Origin: Ralstonia soli
GTDB taxonomy: Bacteria > Pseudomonadota > Gammaproteobacteria > Burkholderiales > Burkholderiaceae
Assembly (NCBI RefSeq): GCF_023955655.1
Contig: NZ_JAMXHT010000010.1
Span: 4,037-68,036 of the forward strand
Length of the DNA stretch: 64,000 bases
Direction of reading: 5' to 3'
Shown here: positions 51,893-61,308 of the stretch, one piece after another
How positions within the stretch are numbered: the stretch's first letter is position 1
How the letters are laid out: each line of letters starts with the position of its first letter
Translations under genes and position numbers: made by a program
Notes under the pieces: model-generated
Told to the model about the DNA's origin: nothing
Seen by the model: only the letters and a program-made list of their open reading frames with translations
The model's database searches: none

Positions 51893-54706
51893 ATGTCGGA
51901 AAGTCAAGAAACGCTGTTGCTCGTCGATGGCTCGAGTTATCTGTACCGTGCCTATCACGCACTGCCCGACTTGCGAAACGGAGAAGGGTTTCCTACGGGG
52001 GCCATCTACGGCATCGTGAACATGCTGCGCAAATTGCGCAACGACTACCCGGCCAAGTATAGCGCCTGCGTTTTCGACGCCAAAGGCAAGACGTTCCGCG
52101 ACGACCTCTATCCGGCCTACAAGGAGCACCGCGCGCCGATGCCGGACGACCTGCGCGCGCAGATCGAGCCCATCCACGAAGCCGTGCGCGCACTGGGCTG
52201 GCCCATCCTGGTGGTGGAGGGCGTGGAGGCCGACGACGTGATCGGCACCCTGGCCGAACGTGCGGCCAAGGAAGGCGTCCGAACCATCGTCTCAACGGGG
52301 GATAAGGACCTCGCCCAATTGGTGAATGACCACGTCACCCTGGTCAACACCATGACCAACGAAACGCTCGATCCGGCCGGCGTGCAAGCCAAGTTCGGCG
52401 TGCCGCCCGAGCGCATCGTCGATTATCTTTCGCTGATTGGCGATACGGTCGACAACGTGCCGGGCGTGCCGAAAGTGGGACCGAAAACCGCCGTGAAATG
52501 GCTGACCGAATTCGGCTCGCTCGACAACGTCATCGCCCGCGCGGGCGAGATCAAGGGCGTGGTGGGCGAGAACCTGCGCAACACGCTCGAATGGCTGCCT
52601 AAGGGCCGCGAGCTGCTGACGGTGAAGCTCGATTGCGATCTGTCGAAGGAAGTGCCGACATTTGACGCACTGATCGACGGCGGTGAAGACAAGACCGAAC
52701 TTGTCGAGTTCTTCTCGCGCTACGGTTTCAAAACGTGGCTGCGCGAGGCCTCGGGCGAGGCGCTGCCTGACACGCGCAGCGTCGGTGCCGCCCGCAAGGC
52801 CGCGACGCCCGTGAAGAACTACGCCGGTGAAGCCGCGCAACTGCAGGCCCAGGCCAACCTGTTCGACGTGGAAGCGCCGCCCGACGAGGTCCAGTACGAA
52901 ACGGTGACCACCGAAGCGCAACTCGAATCGTGGATGCAGCGTCTGGATGAAGTGGACCTCGTCTGCATCGATACGGAGACGACGTCCATCGATCCGATGC
53001 TCGCGCAGCTCGTCGGTATCTCGCTGTCGGTCAAGCCGGGCGAGGCGTGCTACATCCCGGTCGCGCATCGCGGGCCGGACGTGGTGGGCCTCGACGCTGC
53101 CGCGCAGCTCCCGCGCGACATGGTGCTCGCGCGCATGAAGCTGTGGCTCGAAGATGAATCGCGCAAGAAGGTCGGCCAGCATCTGAAGTACGACGCGCAC
53201 GTGTTCGCCAACCACGGCATCGCGCTGCGCGGCATCGAGCACGACACGATGCTCGAATCGTACGTGCTGGAATCGCACCGCAATCACGGTATGGACGCGC
53301 TGGCCGAGCGGGTGCTGCACCTGAAGACGATTACCTACGAAGCGGTGTGCGGTAAGGGCGCATCGCAGATCGGCTTTGATGAAGTGCCGCTCGATCGCGC
53401 GACCGAATACGCGGCCGAAGATGCCGACATTACGCTGCGCCTGCATCGCACGCTGTTTCCCAAAGTGGCCGAAGACGACAAGCTGCGCTACGTCTACGAG
53501 CAGATCGAGATGCCGACCTCGATCGTGCTGCAAAAGATGGAGCGCAACGGCGTGCTGGTCGATGGTGATCGCCTGTCCAAGCAGAGCAACGAACTCGGCT
53601 TGCGCCTGATCGAGCTTGAAACACAGGCCCACGCGCTGGCCGGTCAGCCGTTCAACCTCAGCTCACCCAAGCAGATCGGCGAGATCTTCTTCAACCAGAT
53701 GAAGCTGCCGGTTATCAAGAAGACCGCCAGCGGCGCACCGTCGACGGATGAAGAGGTACTGCAGAAGCTGGCCGAAGACTATCCGTTGCCGAAGCTGCTG
53801 CTCGACTACCGGGGCTTGGCGAAGCTCAAGTCCACCTACACCGACAAACTGCCGAAGATGGTCAACCCGCGCACCGGCCGGGTCCATACCACCTACGGGC
53901 AGGCGACGGCCGTGACGGGGCGCCTGGCCTCGACCGATCCGAACCTGCAGAACATTCCGGTGCGCACGGAAGAAGGGCGGCGCATCCGCGAGGCGTTCAT
54001 TGCGCCGGAAGGCAGCGCGATTGTCTCGGCCGACTACTCGCAGATCGAACTGCGCATCATGGCCCACCTGTCGCAAGACGAAGGCCTGATGCGTGCGTTC
54101 CGCGAAGGTCAGGATGTGCACCGCGCGACGGCCGCCGAGGTGTTCAACGTGACGCCGCTGGAGGTCACGCCCGACCAGCGCCGCGTGGCCAAGGTCATCA
54201 ACTTCGGCCTGATCTACGGCATGAGCGCGTTCGGGCTGGCCAGCAACCTGGGCATCGGCCGCGACGCCGCCAAGCTCTATATCGACCGCTACTTCGCCCG
54301 CTACCCCGGCGCCGCGAGCTACATGGACGAAACCCGCCAGAGCGCGCGCGAACGCGGTTACGTGGAGACCGTCTTCGGCCGCCGCCTGTGGCTGCCCGAC
54401 ATCAACGGCGGCAATGGCCCGCGCCGCCAGGCCGCCGAGCGCGCCGCCATCAACGCGCCCATGCAGGGCACGGCGGCGGACCTGATCAAGCTGTCGATGC
54501 TGGCCGTGCAAGGCTGGCTCGAAGCCGAAGCGATGCGCTCGCGCCTGGTCATGCAGGTACACGATGAGCTGGTGCTGGAAGTCCCGCAGGCCGAACTGGC
54601 CGTGGTGCGTGAGCGCCTGCCAGAACTGATGTGCGGCGTAGCGACGCTGCGTGTGCCGCTGGTGGCCGAGGTTGGTGTGGGCGCCAACTGGGAAGAAGCA
54701 CACTGA
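51893..54706 (+). CDS. polA: DNA polymerase I
   Basis: The 937-residue enzyme fills gaps and removes RNA primers. The N-terminal 5' nuclease (about 1-300) includes VEGVEADDVIGTLAERAA. The 3'-5' exonuclease motif CIDTETTSIDPM near residue 360 keeps its Asp and Glu, so proofreading is probably intact. Polymerase motifs are DYSQIELRIMAHLSQDEG (A), RRVAKVINFGLIYGMSAFG (B) and QVHDELVLEVP (C). The ATG at 51893 or the one at 51887 are both possible; neither has a strong ribosome-binding site. Confidence 0.97.
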   Translation: MSESQETLLLVDGSSYLYRAYHALPDLRNGEGFPTGAIYGIVNMLRKLRNDYPAKYSACVFDAKGKTFRDDLYPAYKEHRAPMPDDLRAQIEPIHEAVRALGWPILVVEGVEADDVIGTLAERAAKEGVRTIVSTGDKDLAQLVNDHVTLVNTMTNETLDPAGVQAKFGVPPERIVDYLSLIGDTVDNVPGVPKVGPKTAVKWLTEFGSLDNVIARAGEIKGVVGENLRNTLEWLPKGRELLTVKLDCDLSKEVPTFDALIDGGEDKTELVEFFSRYGFKTWLREASGEALPDTRSVGAARKAATPVKNYAGEAAQLQAQANLFDVEAPPDEVQYETVTTEAQLESWMQRLDEVDLVCIDTETTSIDPMLAQLVGISLSVKPGEACYIPVAHRGPDVVGLDAAAQLPRDMVLARMKLWLEDESRKKVGQHLKYDAHVFANHGIALRGIEHDTMLESYVLESHRNHGMDALAERVLHLKTITYEAVCGKGASQIGFDEVPLDRATEYAAEDADITLRLHRTLFPKVAEDDKLRYVYEQIEMPTSIVLQKMERNGVLVDGDRLSKQSNELGLRLIELETQAHALAGQPFNLSSPKQIGEIFFNQMKLPVIKKTASGAPSTDEEVLQKLAEDYPLPKLLLDYRGLAKLKSTYTDKLPKMVNPRTGRVHTTYGQATAVTGRLASTDPNLQNIPVRTEEGRRIREAFIAPEGSAIVSADYSQIELRIMAHLSQDEGLMRAFREGQDVHRATAAEVFNVTPLEVTPDQRRVAKVINFGLIYGMSAFGLASNLGIGRDAAKLYIDRYFARYPGAASYMDETRQSARERGYVETVFGRRLWLPDINGGNGPRRQAAERAAINAPMQGTAADLIKLSMLAVQGWLEAEAMRSRLVMQVHDELVLEVPQAELAVVRERLPELMCGVATLRVPLVAEVGVGANWEEAH

Positions 54707-54900
54707 GCAACGCTTCGCGGCGCGCGCCACAAGCCATGGCGCGGGTTTGTCTGCCGCGGCAGCCTGTGGAAGCCCGTGGCATGCGGTTGTCATGATTCGC
54801 CATATCCATACGCTTGGGGTTGCGGCGGGTTTTGCGTTGCAGCAGACTGCACCTGACAGATCACGTGATCGAAAAGATTCAACGGCTCAGGGAGAAGCAC

Positions 54901-56235
54901 ATGGCAGGGCAAGCGAACGGCGCAACGGCTACGAACGGGCCGCGCATTGTGGTGGTCGGCGGAGGCGCCGGCGGTTTGGAGCTCGCAACGCGGCTGGGCG
55001 ACAAGCTCGGCAAGCGCGATGCGGCACACGTCGTTCTGGTCGACCGCAACCCCACCCATATCTGGAAACCGCTGCTGCACGAAGTGGCTGCAGGCAGCAT
55101 GGATCCGAATACACATCAGCTCGAATACGCGGCTCAGGCGCGCTGGCACGGCTTCGAATTCCAGCAGGGCGAACTGAAGGGCCTCGATCGCGCGGCCAAG
55201 ACCATCCTCGTATCCGGCTGCGTGGATGCGGACGGCACGGAGGTGTTGCCCGAGCGTGCGATCCCGTATGACACGTTGATCCTGTCCATCGGCAGCGTGA
55301 CCCATTTCTTCGGCGTGCCCGGCACTGCGGAGCACGCCATCGCACTCGACACCGCATGGCAGGCCGAGCGCTTTCGTCGCAGGCTCATCGCTGCGTGCAT
55401 GCGCGCGCAGAACGGTGTCGGCGATGCCCGCCCGCAGGTAGACATCGCCATCGTCGGTGCGGGCGCGACCGGTGTGGAGTTGTCGGCCGAACTGCGCAAC
55501 ACGGCCCACGTGCTGGCGGCCTATGGCCTGCACAAGATGGACCCGCGCCACGACATCCGCATCCATCTGATCGAGGGCGGCCCGCGCATCCTGCCGGTGC
55601 TCAAGGAGCGTATTTCTGCCGCAACGACCGGGCTGCTGCACAAGCTCGACGTCGACGTCATCACCAGCGAGCGCGTGACGGAAGTCACCGCCAACGCCGT
55701 CAATACCGCCAGCGGCAAATCCATTCCGGCGGATCTGACCGTGTGGGCCGCCGGCATTCGTGCGCCGTCGGTGCTGGGCGAGTTGGGGCTGCCCGTCAAC
55801 AAGCTGGGTCAGGTGGTGGTTTCGCGCACGCTGCAGGTGGAAGGCGAGGATTCGATTTACGCTTTTGGAGACTGCGCCAGCTGCCCGTGGCCCGAGGCCT
55901 CGACCAGCGTGCCGCCGCGTGCGCAGGCCGCGCACCAGCAGGCGACCTATCTGTACGACGCGCTGCGTGCGCGCATGGACGGCAAGCCTGTACAGCCGTT
56001 CGCCTTCAAGGATCTGGGCTCGCTGGTGTCGCTCGGCCACTTCAGCGCGGTCGGCAGCCTCATGGGCGGCCTCATTGGCGGGTCGATGTTCATTGAAGGC
56101 CTGATGGCGCGGCTGATGTACACCTCGCTGTATCGCATGCACGTGCTGGCACTGCACGGCTGGGTGCGCATGGCGCTCGATACGGTCACGCACTGGCTGC
56201 GCAGCAAGACGAATCCGCGGGTCAAGCTGCACTAG
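54901..56235 (+). CDS. ndh: NADH dehydrogenase, type II (FAD-dependent)
   Basis: The 444-residue flavoprotein passes electrons from NADH to quinone without pumping protons. It has the FAD motif IVVVGGGAGGLELATRLGD near residue 16, the NADH motif IAIVGAGATGVELSAELRN near residue 183 and the second FAD segment IYAFGDCASCPWPE. A C-terminal hydrophobic, amphipathic part (LVSLGHFSAVGSLMGGLIGG) would bind the membrane. The ATG follows AGGGAGA. Spacing and lack of overlap suggest its own promoter in the 54707-54900 gap. Confidence 0.9.
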   Translation: MAGQANGATATNGPRIVVVGGGAGGLELATRLGDKLGKRDAAHVVLVDRNPTHIWKPLLHEVAAGSMDPNTHQLEYAAQARWHGFEFQQGELKGLDRAAKTILVSGCVDADGTEVLPERAIPYDTLILSIGSVTHFFGVPGTAEHAIALDTAWQAERFRRRLIAACMRAQNGVGDARPQVDIAIVGAGATGVELSAELRNTAHVLAAYGLHKMDPRHDIRIHLIEGGPRILPVLKERISAATTGLLHKLDVDVITSERVTEVTANAVNTASGKSIPADLTVWAAGIRAPSVLGELGLPVNKLGQVVVSRTLQVEGEDSIYAFGDCASCPWPEASTSVPPRAQAAHQQATYLYDALRARMDGKPVQPFAFKDLGSLVSLGHFSAVGSLMGGLIGGSMFIEGLMARLMYTSLYRMHVLALHGWVRMALDTVTHWLRSKTNPRVKLH

Positions 56236-56334
56236 CGGTTGAGGTCGGATACCTGGCTCGGCAGCGATGCATTCCCTTCGGTAGACTAGCCGCTTCGTTC
56301 ACCGTAACCGCCCCGAGAATGCGAGGAGAGTGCG

Positions 56335-57216
56335 ATGCAGCAGCTTGATGCAGAAGTGGAGAGTCTGGTACCCGGCCGCAGCTTCGATCGGCGCGGTTTC
56401 ATGAAGACGGCATTGGGGTCGGCCTTTGCGGCGGCGGTGCTGCCGGTGTCGGCGCAGACCATCCACACCGACTTTAACGGGCTGACGGCGGGCGAGGTGA
56501 TTGTGCCCGTGGGCGACTTCAAGATGCCTGCCTATCGCGCCCAGCCCGAAGGCAAGACCAGGCTGCCCGTGGTCATTGTCGTGAGCGAGATCTTCGGTGT
56601 GCACGAGTACATCGCCGATATCTGCCGGCGCTTCGCCAAGCTCGGCTACCTGGCGATCGCGCCGGAGCTGTTCGTGCGCCAGGGCGATCCGCGCGCCTAC
56701 GGCACGATCCAGGAGGCCGTCGCCAACGTGGTGTCCAAGGTATCGGACGCGCAGGTGGCGGGCGATCTGGACGCCACGGTGGCGTGGGCCAAGGAGAACG
56801 GTGGCGATGCGGCGCGCATTGGTATCACCGGTTTCTGCTGGGGCGGGCGTCATGTCTGGCTGGCCGCCGAGCGCAACCCCGGCATCAAGGCAGCGGTGGT
56901 CTGGTACGGACCGCTCAACAGCAATTCCACGCCGTTGCAGCCTGTTTCGCCGATCGACAAGGTGGACGAGCTCAAGGCGCCGGTGCTGGGCCTGTATGGC
57001 GCGAAGGACACCGTGATCACGGAAGACGCACGCAATGCCCTGAAAACAGCGTTGGAAAAATCCAAGAACCCGAAGGCGCACGCATCACGCATCATCGTGT
57101 ACCCGAATTCGGGCCACGCCTTCCACGCCGACTACCGCCCAAGCTATGTGAAGGCTGACGCGGAAGACGGCTGGAAGAAGTGCCTCGCCTGGTTCAAGGA
57201 TCACGGCGTCGAATAG
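56335..57216 (+). CDS. Dienelactone hydrolase family protein, probably Tat-exported
   Basis: The 293-residue alpha/beta hydrolase has the dienelactone-hydrolase nucleophile Cys168 in GFCWGG, with Glu85 (VVSEIFG), Asp225 (GAKDTV) and His261 (SGHAF) completing the site. The N-terminus FDRRGFMKTALGSAFAAAVL is a twin-arginine signal with the RRxFMK-type pattern, so the protein is probably folded before export. Dienelactone hydrolases open lactones from chloro-aromatics, but this family has broader esterase roles. The gene is single, ending in a terminator. Confidence 0.85.
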   Translation: MQQLDAEVESLVPGRSFDRRGFMKTALGSAFAAAVLPVSAQTIHTDFNGLTAGEVIVPVGDFKMPAYRAQPEGKTRLPVVIVVSEIFGVHEYIADICRRFAKLGYLAIAPELFVRQGDPRAYGTIQEAVANVVSKVSDAQVAGDLDATVAWAKENGGDAARIGITGFCWGGRHVWLAAERNPGIKAAVVWYGPLNSNSTPLQPVSPIDKVDELKAPVLGLYGAKDTVITEDARNALKTALEKSKNPKAHASRIIVYPNSGHAFHADYRPSYVKADAEDGWKKCLAWFKDHGVE

Positions 57217-57235
57217 CACCGCAACACCCAGCGCG

Positions 57236-57262
57236 AAAGGCCCCACACGTGGGCCTTTTTCT
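57236..57262 (+). terminator. Intrinsic terminator
   Basis: An 8-bp stem (AAAGGCCC/GGGCCTTT) with a seven-base loop runs into TTTTTCTTT. It follows the dienelactone hydrolase gene by 20 bases. Confidence 0.8.
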
Positions 57263-57273
57263 TTGGCCGCCAC

Positions 57274-57302
57274 TGGCAAAGGTTGATAAAGCGGCATACA
57301 AT
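57274..57302 (+). promoter_or_regulatory. Candidate sigma-70 promoter of the ZIP transporter gene
   Basis: TGGCAA at 57274-57279 and TACAAT at 57297-57302 are spaced by 17 bases. The -10 box matches five of six consensus bases, the -35 box four. It lies 44 bases before the ATG. Confidence 0.5.
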
Positions 57303-57345
57303 TCGCCCTTCTTGCAACTCTGTTGCGTTTATTGGCCTGCGCCGC

Positions 57346-58152
57346 ATGACCTTCGATACCACCCTGTTAGGCATTCTCCTGGCCACCGCGCTGTCTGGCG
57401 TTGGCAGCATGGCGGGCGCCGCCGCGCTGTCATTGACGGTGCTCTCGCGTGTGGTGGATCGCATGGTCAGCTTTTCCGTGGGCGTGCTGCTGGCCACGTC
57501 GCTGCTGCACTCGCTGCCGGAGGCCTTCGAAGCGCATCAGGGTGTCGAGCCCAATGCGCATGCGCTGTTTGCCACGCTGCTGGCGGGCCTGCTGGGTTTC
57601 TTCCTGCTCGAGAAGATCTCGCTGATCCGCCACTCGCACCACCACGAGGGCGACGGGCATGGCCACCACCACGGCCATGATCGGCAAGAAGCCGGCCGCA
57701 GCGGCATGATGATCCTGGTGGGCGACGGGCTGCACAATTTTTCCGATGGCATCGTCATTGCGGCTGCGTTCCTGGCCGACACGAAAGTCGGCATCGTCAC
57801 CGCGCTGGCCATTGCGGCGCACGAAATCCCGCAGGAAATCGGCGATTTCATGGTGCTGCTCAATGCAGGCTTCTCCAAGACGCGTGCGTTTGTCTACAAC
57901 CTGATCTGCAGCGTCTGCGCGCTGGTGGGCGCGGTGCTCGGCTACTACCTGCTGGATCGCCTGACGTCGTGGATTCCGTACGTGCTCGTGGTCGCCTCCA
58001 GCAGCTTCATCTACATCGCCGTGTGCGATCTGATGCCGCAGATGAAGCGCCGGCCGCGTAAGCAGGAATCTGCTATCCAGGTTGCGCTGATTGCGGCGGG
58101 TGTGCTGATGATCTTCCTGTTGACCAACGGCCTGCACGGTCACGCGCACTGA
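57346..58152 (+). CDS. ZIP-family divalent metal transporter
   Basis: The 268-residue inner-membrane protein has about eight membrane helices and a His-rich loop after helix 3 (HSHHHEGDGHGHHHGHD). Metal-site helices carry LHNFSDGIVIAAAF and AAHEIPQEIGDFMVLLN, the ZIP signatures. These proteins import zinc, iron or manganese. The ATG at 57346 starts a good first helix (LLGILLATALSGVGSMAGAA). It ends at a bidirectional terminator. Confidence 0.9.
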   Translation: MTFDTTLLGILLATALSGVGSMAGAAALSLTVLSRVVDRMVSFSVGVLLATSLLHSLPEAFEAHQGVEPNAHALFATLLAGLLGFFLLEKISLIRHSHHHEGDGHGHHHGHDRQEAGRSGMMILVGDGLHNFSDGIVIAAAFLADTKVGIVTALAIAAHEIPQEIGDFMVLLNAGFSKTRAFVYNLICSVCALVGAVLGYYLLDRLTSWIPYVLVVASSSFIYIAVCDLMPQMKRRPRKQESAIQVALIAAGVLMIFLLTNGLHGHAH

Positions 58153-58171
58153 CGCATCGCATTGCTCAACG

Positions 58172-58199
58172 AAAAAGCCCGGTCGATACCGGGCTTTTT
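58172..58199. terminator. Bidirectional terminator
   Basis: A perfect 12-bp stem (AAAAAGCCCGGT/ACCGGGCTTTTT) with a CGAT loop gives a U-tract on both strands. It separates the ZIP gene from the convergent sulfurtransferase gene. Confidence 0.9.
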
Positions 58200-58220
58200 G
58201 CTGTAGGCGAGGTCTGCGGG

Positions 58221-59108
58221 TTACGGATTCGGCCCCGTGGCCACCGGGCGCGACGGATCGCTGCACCACTCGCTCCATGAGCCGGCGTAGAGCGCGGCGC
58301 CCGTCAGCCCGGCGATCTCCATGGCCAGGGCGTTGTGGCAGGCGGTCACGCCAGAGCCGCATTGCAGCATCGCGTCTTGCGGCTGGGCGCCGGCCAGCAC
58401 GGCAGCAAAGTCCGCGCGCAACTGATCGGCCGGCTTGAAGGTGCCGTCGGCCTGCAGGTTGTCGCGGAAGAAGCGGTTGCGTGCGCCGGGGATGTGCCCG
58501 CCGACGGGGTCGAGCGTTTCGTTTTCGCCGCGGTAGCGGTCGGGCGCGCGGGCGTCGATGATGGGCTTGTCGGCGTGGCCGAGGTACTTCTGCACCAAAT
58601 CGGCCGTCACCATTTGCACGAGCGACGGTTTGCGGGTGATGTTGCCCGGGGTGGCGTTGAGCTGCGGCTCTTCCGGCACGACGTTGTCGACCGGGAAGTG
58701 TGCGGTTTCCCAGGCCTGCAGGCCGCCATCGAGCACGGCCACATCGGCATGGCCAACCCAGCGCAGCAGCCACCACAGGCGCGCGGCGTACATGCTCCCC
58801 TGGCGGTCGTAGGCGACAACCTGCGAATCGTCATTCACGCCCAACGCCTGCAGGCGTGCGACCAGTGCTTCCGCATCCGGCAGGGGGTGGCGCCCGTTCG
58901 TGCCGGTCTTCGGACCGGACAGCTCGTTGTCGAGGTGCATGTAGAACGCACCGGGAATATGGTTGGCGTGATACGCATCGCGCCCGGCGGCAGGGTTGGC
59001 GAGGTCGAAGCTGCAATCGATGACAACCACGCTTTCCGGCGCGCTTTGCTGCAGCGCGGCCAATTGCGGCGCGGTGATGAGGGTGGCGTAGCGAGCGCGT
59101 TCGCTCAT
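58221..59108 (-). CDS. sseA: Sulfurtransferase (3-mercaptopyruvate sulfurtransferase type)
   Basis: The 295-residue protein has two rhodanese domains. The active loop in the second is CGSGVTAC with Cys250, the CGSGVTA form typical of 3-mercaptopyruvate sulfurtransferases, rather than the CRKGVT of thiosulfate enzymes. Segments HIPGAFYMHLDNELSG and GHIPGARNRFF are characteristic. The Met at 59108 is preferred over 59123. It lies 15 bases after the exporter gene and is probably in one operon with it. Confidence 0.88.
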   Translation of the reverse strand: MSERARYATLITAPQLAALQQSAPESVVVIDCSFDLANPAAGRDAYHANHIPGAFYMHLDNELSGPKTGTNGRHPLPDAEALVARLQALGVNDDSQVVAYDRQGSMYAARLWWLLRWVGHADVAVLDGGLQAWETAHFPVDNVVPEEPQLNATPGNITRKPSLVQMVTADLVQKYLGHADKPIIDARAPDRYRGENETLDPVGGHIPGARNRFFRDNLQADGTFKPADQLRADFAAVLAGAQPQDAMLQCGSGVTACHNALAMEIAGLTGAALYAGSWSEWCSDPSRPVATGPNP

Positions 59109-59123
59109 GGCGGCAATCTCCAA

Positions 59124-60113
59124 TCAAACTTCCGGATGAATCTCGGCTTCCGGGCCGGACACGGCGGTCTGCGGCGTCGGATGCTCGGCGCCCGACTGAC
59201 GGGCGCGCATGACCGTGGTCACGATGCCGCTGCCGATGATGAGCGCCATGCCCGCCCACGACAGCGCATTCAGGTGATCATTCCAGAGCAACATACCCCA
59301 GCCGCTCGCAAAGACGATGCCGGTGTATTGCAGGTTGGCCGTCAGCAACGTGTTGCCGCGCTTGTAGGCGCGCGTCATGGCGGTCTGGCCCAGCGTAGCC
59401 AGAAGCCCGACCGCCAGCAACAGGCCGGCGGTGTGCCACGTATGCGGCTGCGCGCCGCCGATCAGCATCCACACGCCGCCGGCAATCGCACTGACGAACG
59501 AAAAGTAGAACACGATGCGCGCCTCGTTCTCGCCCAGGTCGCCCAATTGGCGGACCTCCACATAGGCGAGGGCCGTGAACACGCCCGACACCAGCCCGAC
59601 CATGCCGCCGGCAAGCTGCGATGAACCCACGCCCACACTCGGCTGCAACAGGCATATCACGCCCACGAACGACATCAGGATCGCCGCCACCATCTTCCTG
59701 TCGGCGCCACCGGCCTTACCGGCCAGCGCGGCGCCTGCACCGATGATCAGCGCAATCCACACTGGCGACATGTAGTTCAGCGTCATGGCCGTCGCCAGCG
59801 GCAGCAGGCTGATCGACGTGAACCACAGCAGCAGCGACGTCACCCCGAACACGCTGCGCTTGATGTGCGACGTGAGATATGGCGTGCGGATGCCCGCGCC
59901 CGTCTTGGCGAGGATGGCACCCATCACGATCATGCCGATCACGCTGCGGTAGAAGACGATTTCGCCCGTGCTGTAGTGCGCCGAGGCGAGCTTCACGCAC
60001 ACGCCCATCGCCGAGAAGGCGAATGCGGCGAGGATCATCCACAGCGACTGGCGGGAGGAGCTGTCGGCCGTTGGGGCGGCGTTCTGGACAGCGGTCGTGG
60101 TATCGGCGGGCAT
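59124..60113 (-). CDS. DMT-superfamily (EamA) transporter
   Basis: The 329-residue protein has about ten membrane helices in two EamA repeats (SLWMILAAFAFSAMGVCVKL for the first, GMVGLVSGVFTALAYVEVR for the second). EamA proteins usually export amino acids, metabolites or drugs. The C-terminal tail is charged and soluble. It is followed by sseA; a link to cysteine or sulfur metabolites is possible but not shown. A terminator separates it from the upstream Rieske gene. Confidence 0.85.
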   Translation of the reverse strand: MPADTTTAVQNAAPTADSSSRQSLWMILAAFAFSAMGVCVKLASAHYSTGEIVFYRSVIGMIVMGAILAKTGAGIRTPYLTSHIKRSVFGVTSLLLWFTSISLLPLATAMTLNYMSPVWIALIIGAGAALAGKAGGADRKMVAAILMSFVGVICLLQPSVGVGSSQLAGGMVGLVSGVFTALAYVEVRQLGDLGENEARIVFYFSFVSAIAGGVWMLIGGAQPHTWHTAGLLLAVGLLATLGQTAMTRAYKRGNTLLTANLQYTGIVFASGWGMLLWNDHLNALSWAGMALIIGSGIVTTVMRARQSGAEHPTPQTAVSGPEAEIHPEV

Positions 60114-60128
60114 GGCGAGGGGAGGGCG

Positions 60129-60163
60129 AAAAAAAACGGCGCAGGCTGCGTGACCTGCACCGT
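60129..60163 (-). terminator. Terminator of the Rieske oxygenase gene
   Basis: A 10-bp stem (ACGGTGCAGG with CCTGCGCCGT, one G-U pair) and an 8-base loop run into an eight-base U-tract on the minus strand. It makes the Rieske gene a separate unit from the exporter and sulfurtransferase genes. Confidence 0.8.
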
Positions 60164-60210
60164 TCGTATTGTGACGCGGAAGGCGGCGGATGCCTACCTT
60201 CGGTGGCCGC

Positions 60211-61308
60211 TTAATACTTCATGACGCGTCGATACCACTCGTGGAAGTGCTGCATGCCGTCTTCCATGGGCGACTGGTATGGGCCGACTTCGCTTGTGCC
60301 GCGCTTGAGCAGGGCGAGGCGCCCAGCGTCCATGCGCTCAGCGATCTCGTCATCTTCGATGCACGTTTCCATATAGGCGGCGCGCTCGGCTTCAACGAAT
60401 TCGCGCTCGAACAGGACGATTTCTTCCGGGTAGTAGAACTCGACCACGTTGCGTGTCTTGGTCGGGCCCAGCGGATGCAGCGTCGAGACCACCAGCACGT
60501 TCGGATACCACTCGACCATTACGTTCGGGTAGTACGTCAGCCACACCGCGCCGTACTTGGGCATTTCGCCGTTGTTGAAGCGCAGCACGGCGTCGTGCCA
60601 CTTCTGGTACGCCGGCGTGCCCGGTTTGCGCAAATTGGCGTGGATGCCGACCGTCTGCACGCTGTGCCACTCGCCGAATTCCCATTCCAGGTCGTCACAC
60701 GAGACGAACTGGCCGAGCCCAGGGTGGAAGGGCACGACGTGGTAGTCCTCGAGGTACACCTCGATGAAGGTCTTCCAGTTGTAGTTGCAGTCGTGCACCT
60801 CGACGTGGTCGAGCATGTAGCCGGAGAAATCGAGATCGCGCGCCACGCCCAGGCGGGCGAGGTCGTTGCGCACGTCGCGCTTGCCCTCGAACAGCAGCCC
60901 GTTCCAGTTCTGCAGCGGCGAGCGCGACAGGTGTGCGCACGGCTGTTTCTCGAAGTGCGGCGCGCCCAGCAGGTCACCTTTGAGGTCGTACGTCCAGCGG
61001 TGCAGCGGGCAGACGATGTTCTGGGCGTTGCCGCGCCCATTGAGCATGATCGCCTGGCGATGCCGGCATACGTTGGAAAGCAGTTCGACGCCGTTCGGGT
61101 TGCGTACCAGCACGCGGCCTTCGGCCTCGGCGGCAAGCGTGTGATAGTCGCCAACTTCGGGGACCATCAGCTCATGGCCGACGTAACCCGGGCCATGCTT
61201 GAACAGACGTTCGATTTCAGTTTGATACAGCGCCTCGTCGAAGTAAGCAGAGACGGGCAGCTGGGTTTCAGACGGCACCAGGTTCAGTGCGGCGCTGAGA
61301 TTGGACAT
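60211..61308 (-). CDS. Rieske-type aromatic-ring-hydroxylating oxygenase, alpha subunit
   Basis: The 365-residue protein has a Rieske domain with C81-x-H83 and C100-x2-H103 (NVCRHRQAIML and IVCPLHRWTYD) and the mononuclear iron site with His190 and His195 in EDYHVVPFHPG. It belongs to the alpha-subunit family that includes choline monooxygenase and benzoate-type dioxygenases. No ferredoxin, reductase or beta-subunit gene is next to it, so the substrate and electron donor are unknown. The start at 61308 gives the family N-terminus; the frame is open from 61350. Confidence 0.87.
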   Translation of the reverse strand: MSNLSAALNLVPSETQLPVSAYFDEALYQTEIERLFKHGPGYVGHELMVPEVGDYHTLAAEAEGRVLVRNPNGVELLSNVCRHRQAIMLNGRGNAQNIVCPLHRWTYDLKGDLLGAPHFEKQPCAHLSRSPLQNWNGLLFEGKRDVRNDLARLGVARDLDFSGYMLDHVEVHDCNYNWKTFIEVYLEDYHVVPFHPGLGQFVSCDDLEWEFGEWHSVQTVGIHANLRKPGTPAYQKWHDAVLRFNNGEMPKYGAVWLTYYPNVMVEWYPNVLVVSTLHPLGPTKTRNVVEFYYPEEIVLFEREFVEAERAAYMETCIEDDEIAERMDAGRLALLKRGTSEVGPYQSPMEDGMQHFHEWYRRVMKY

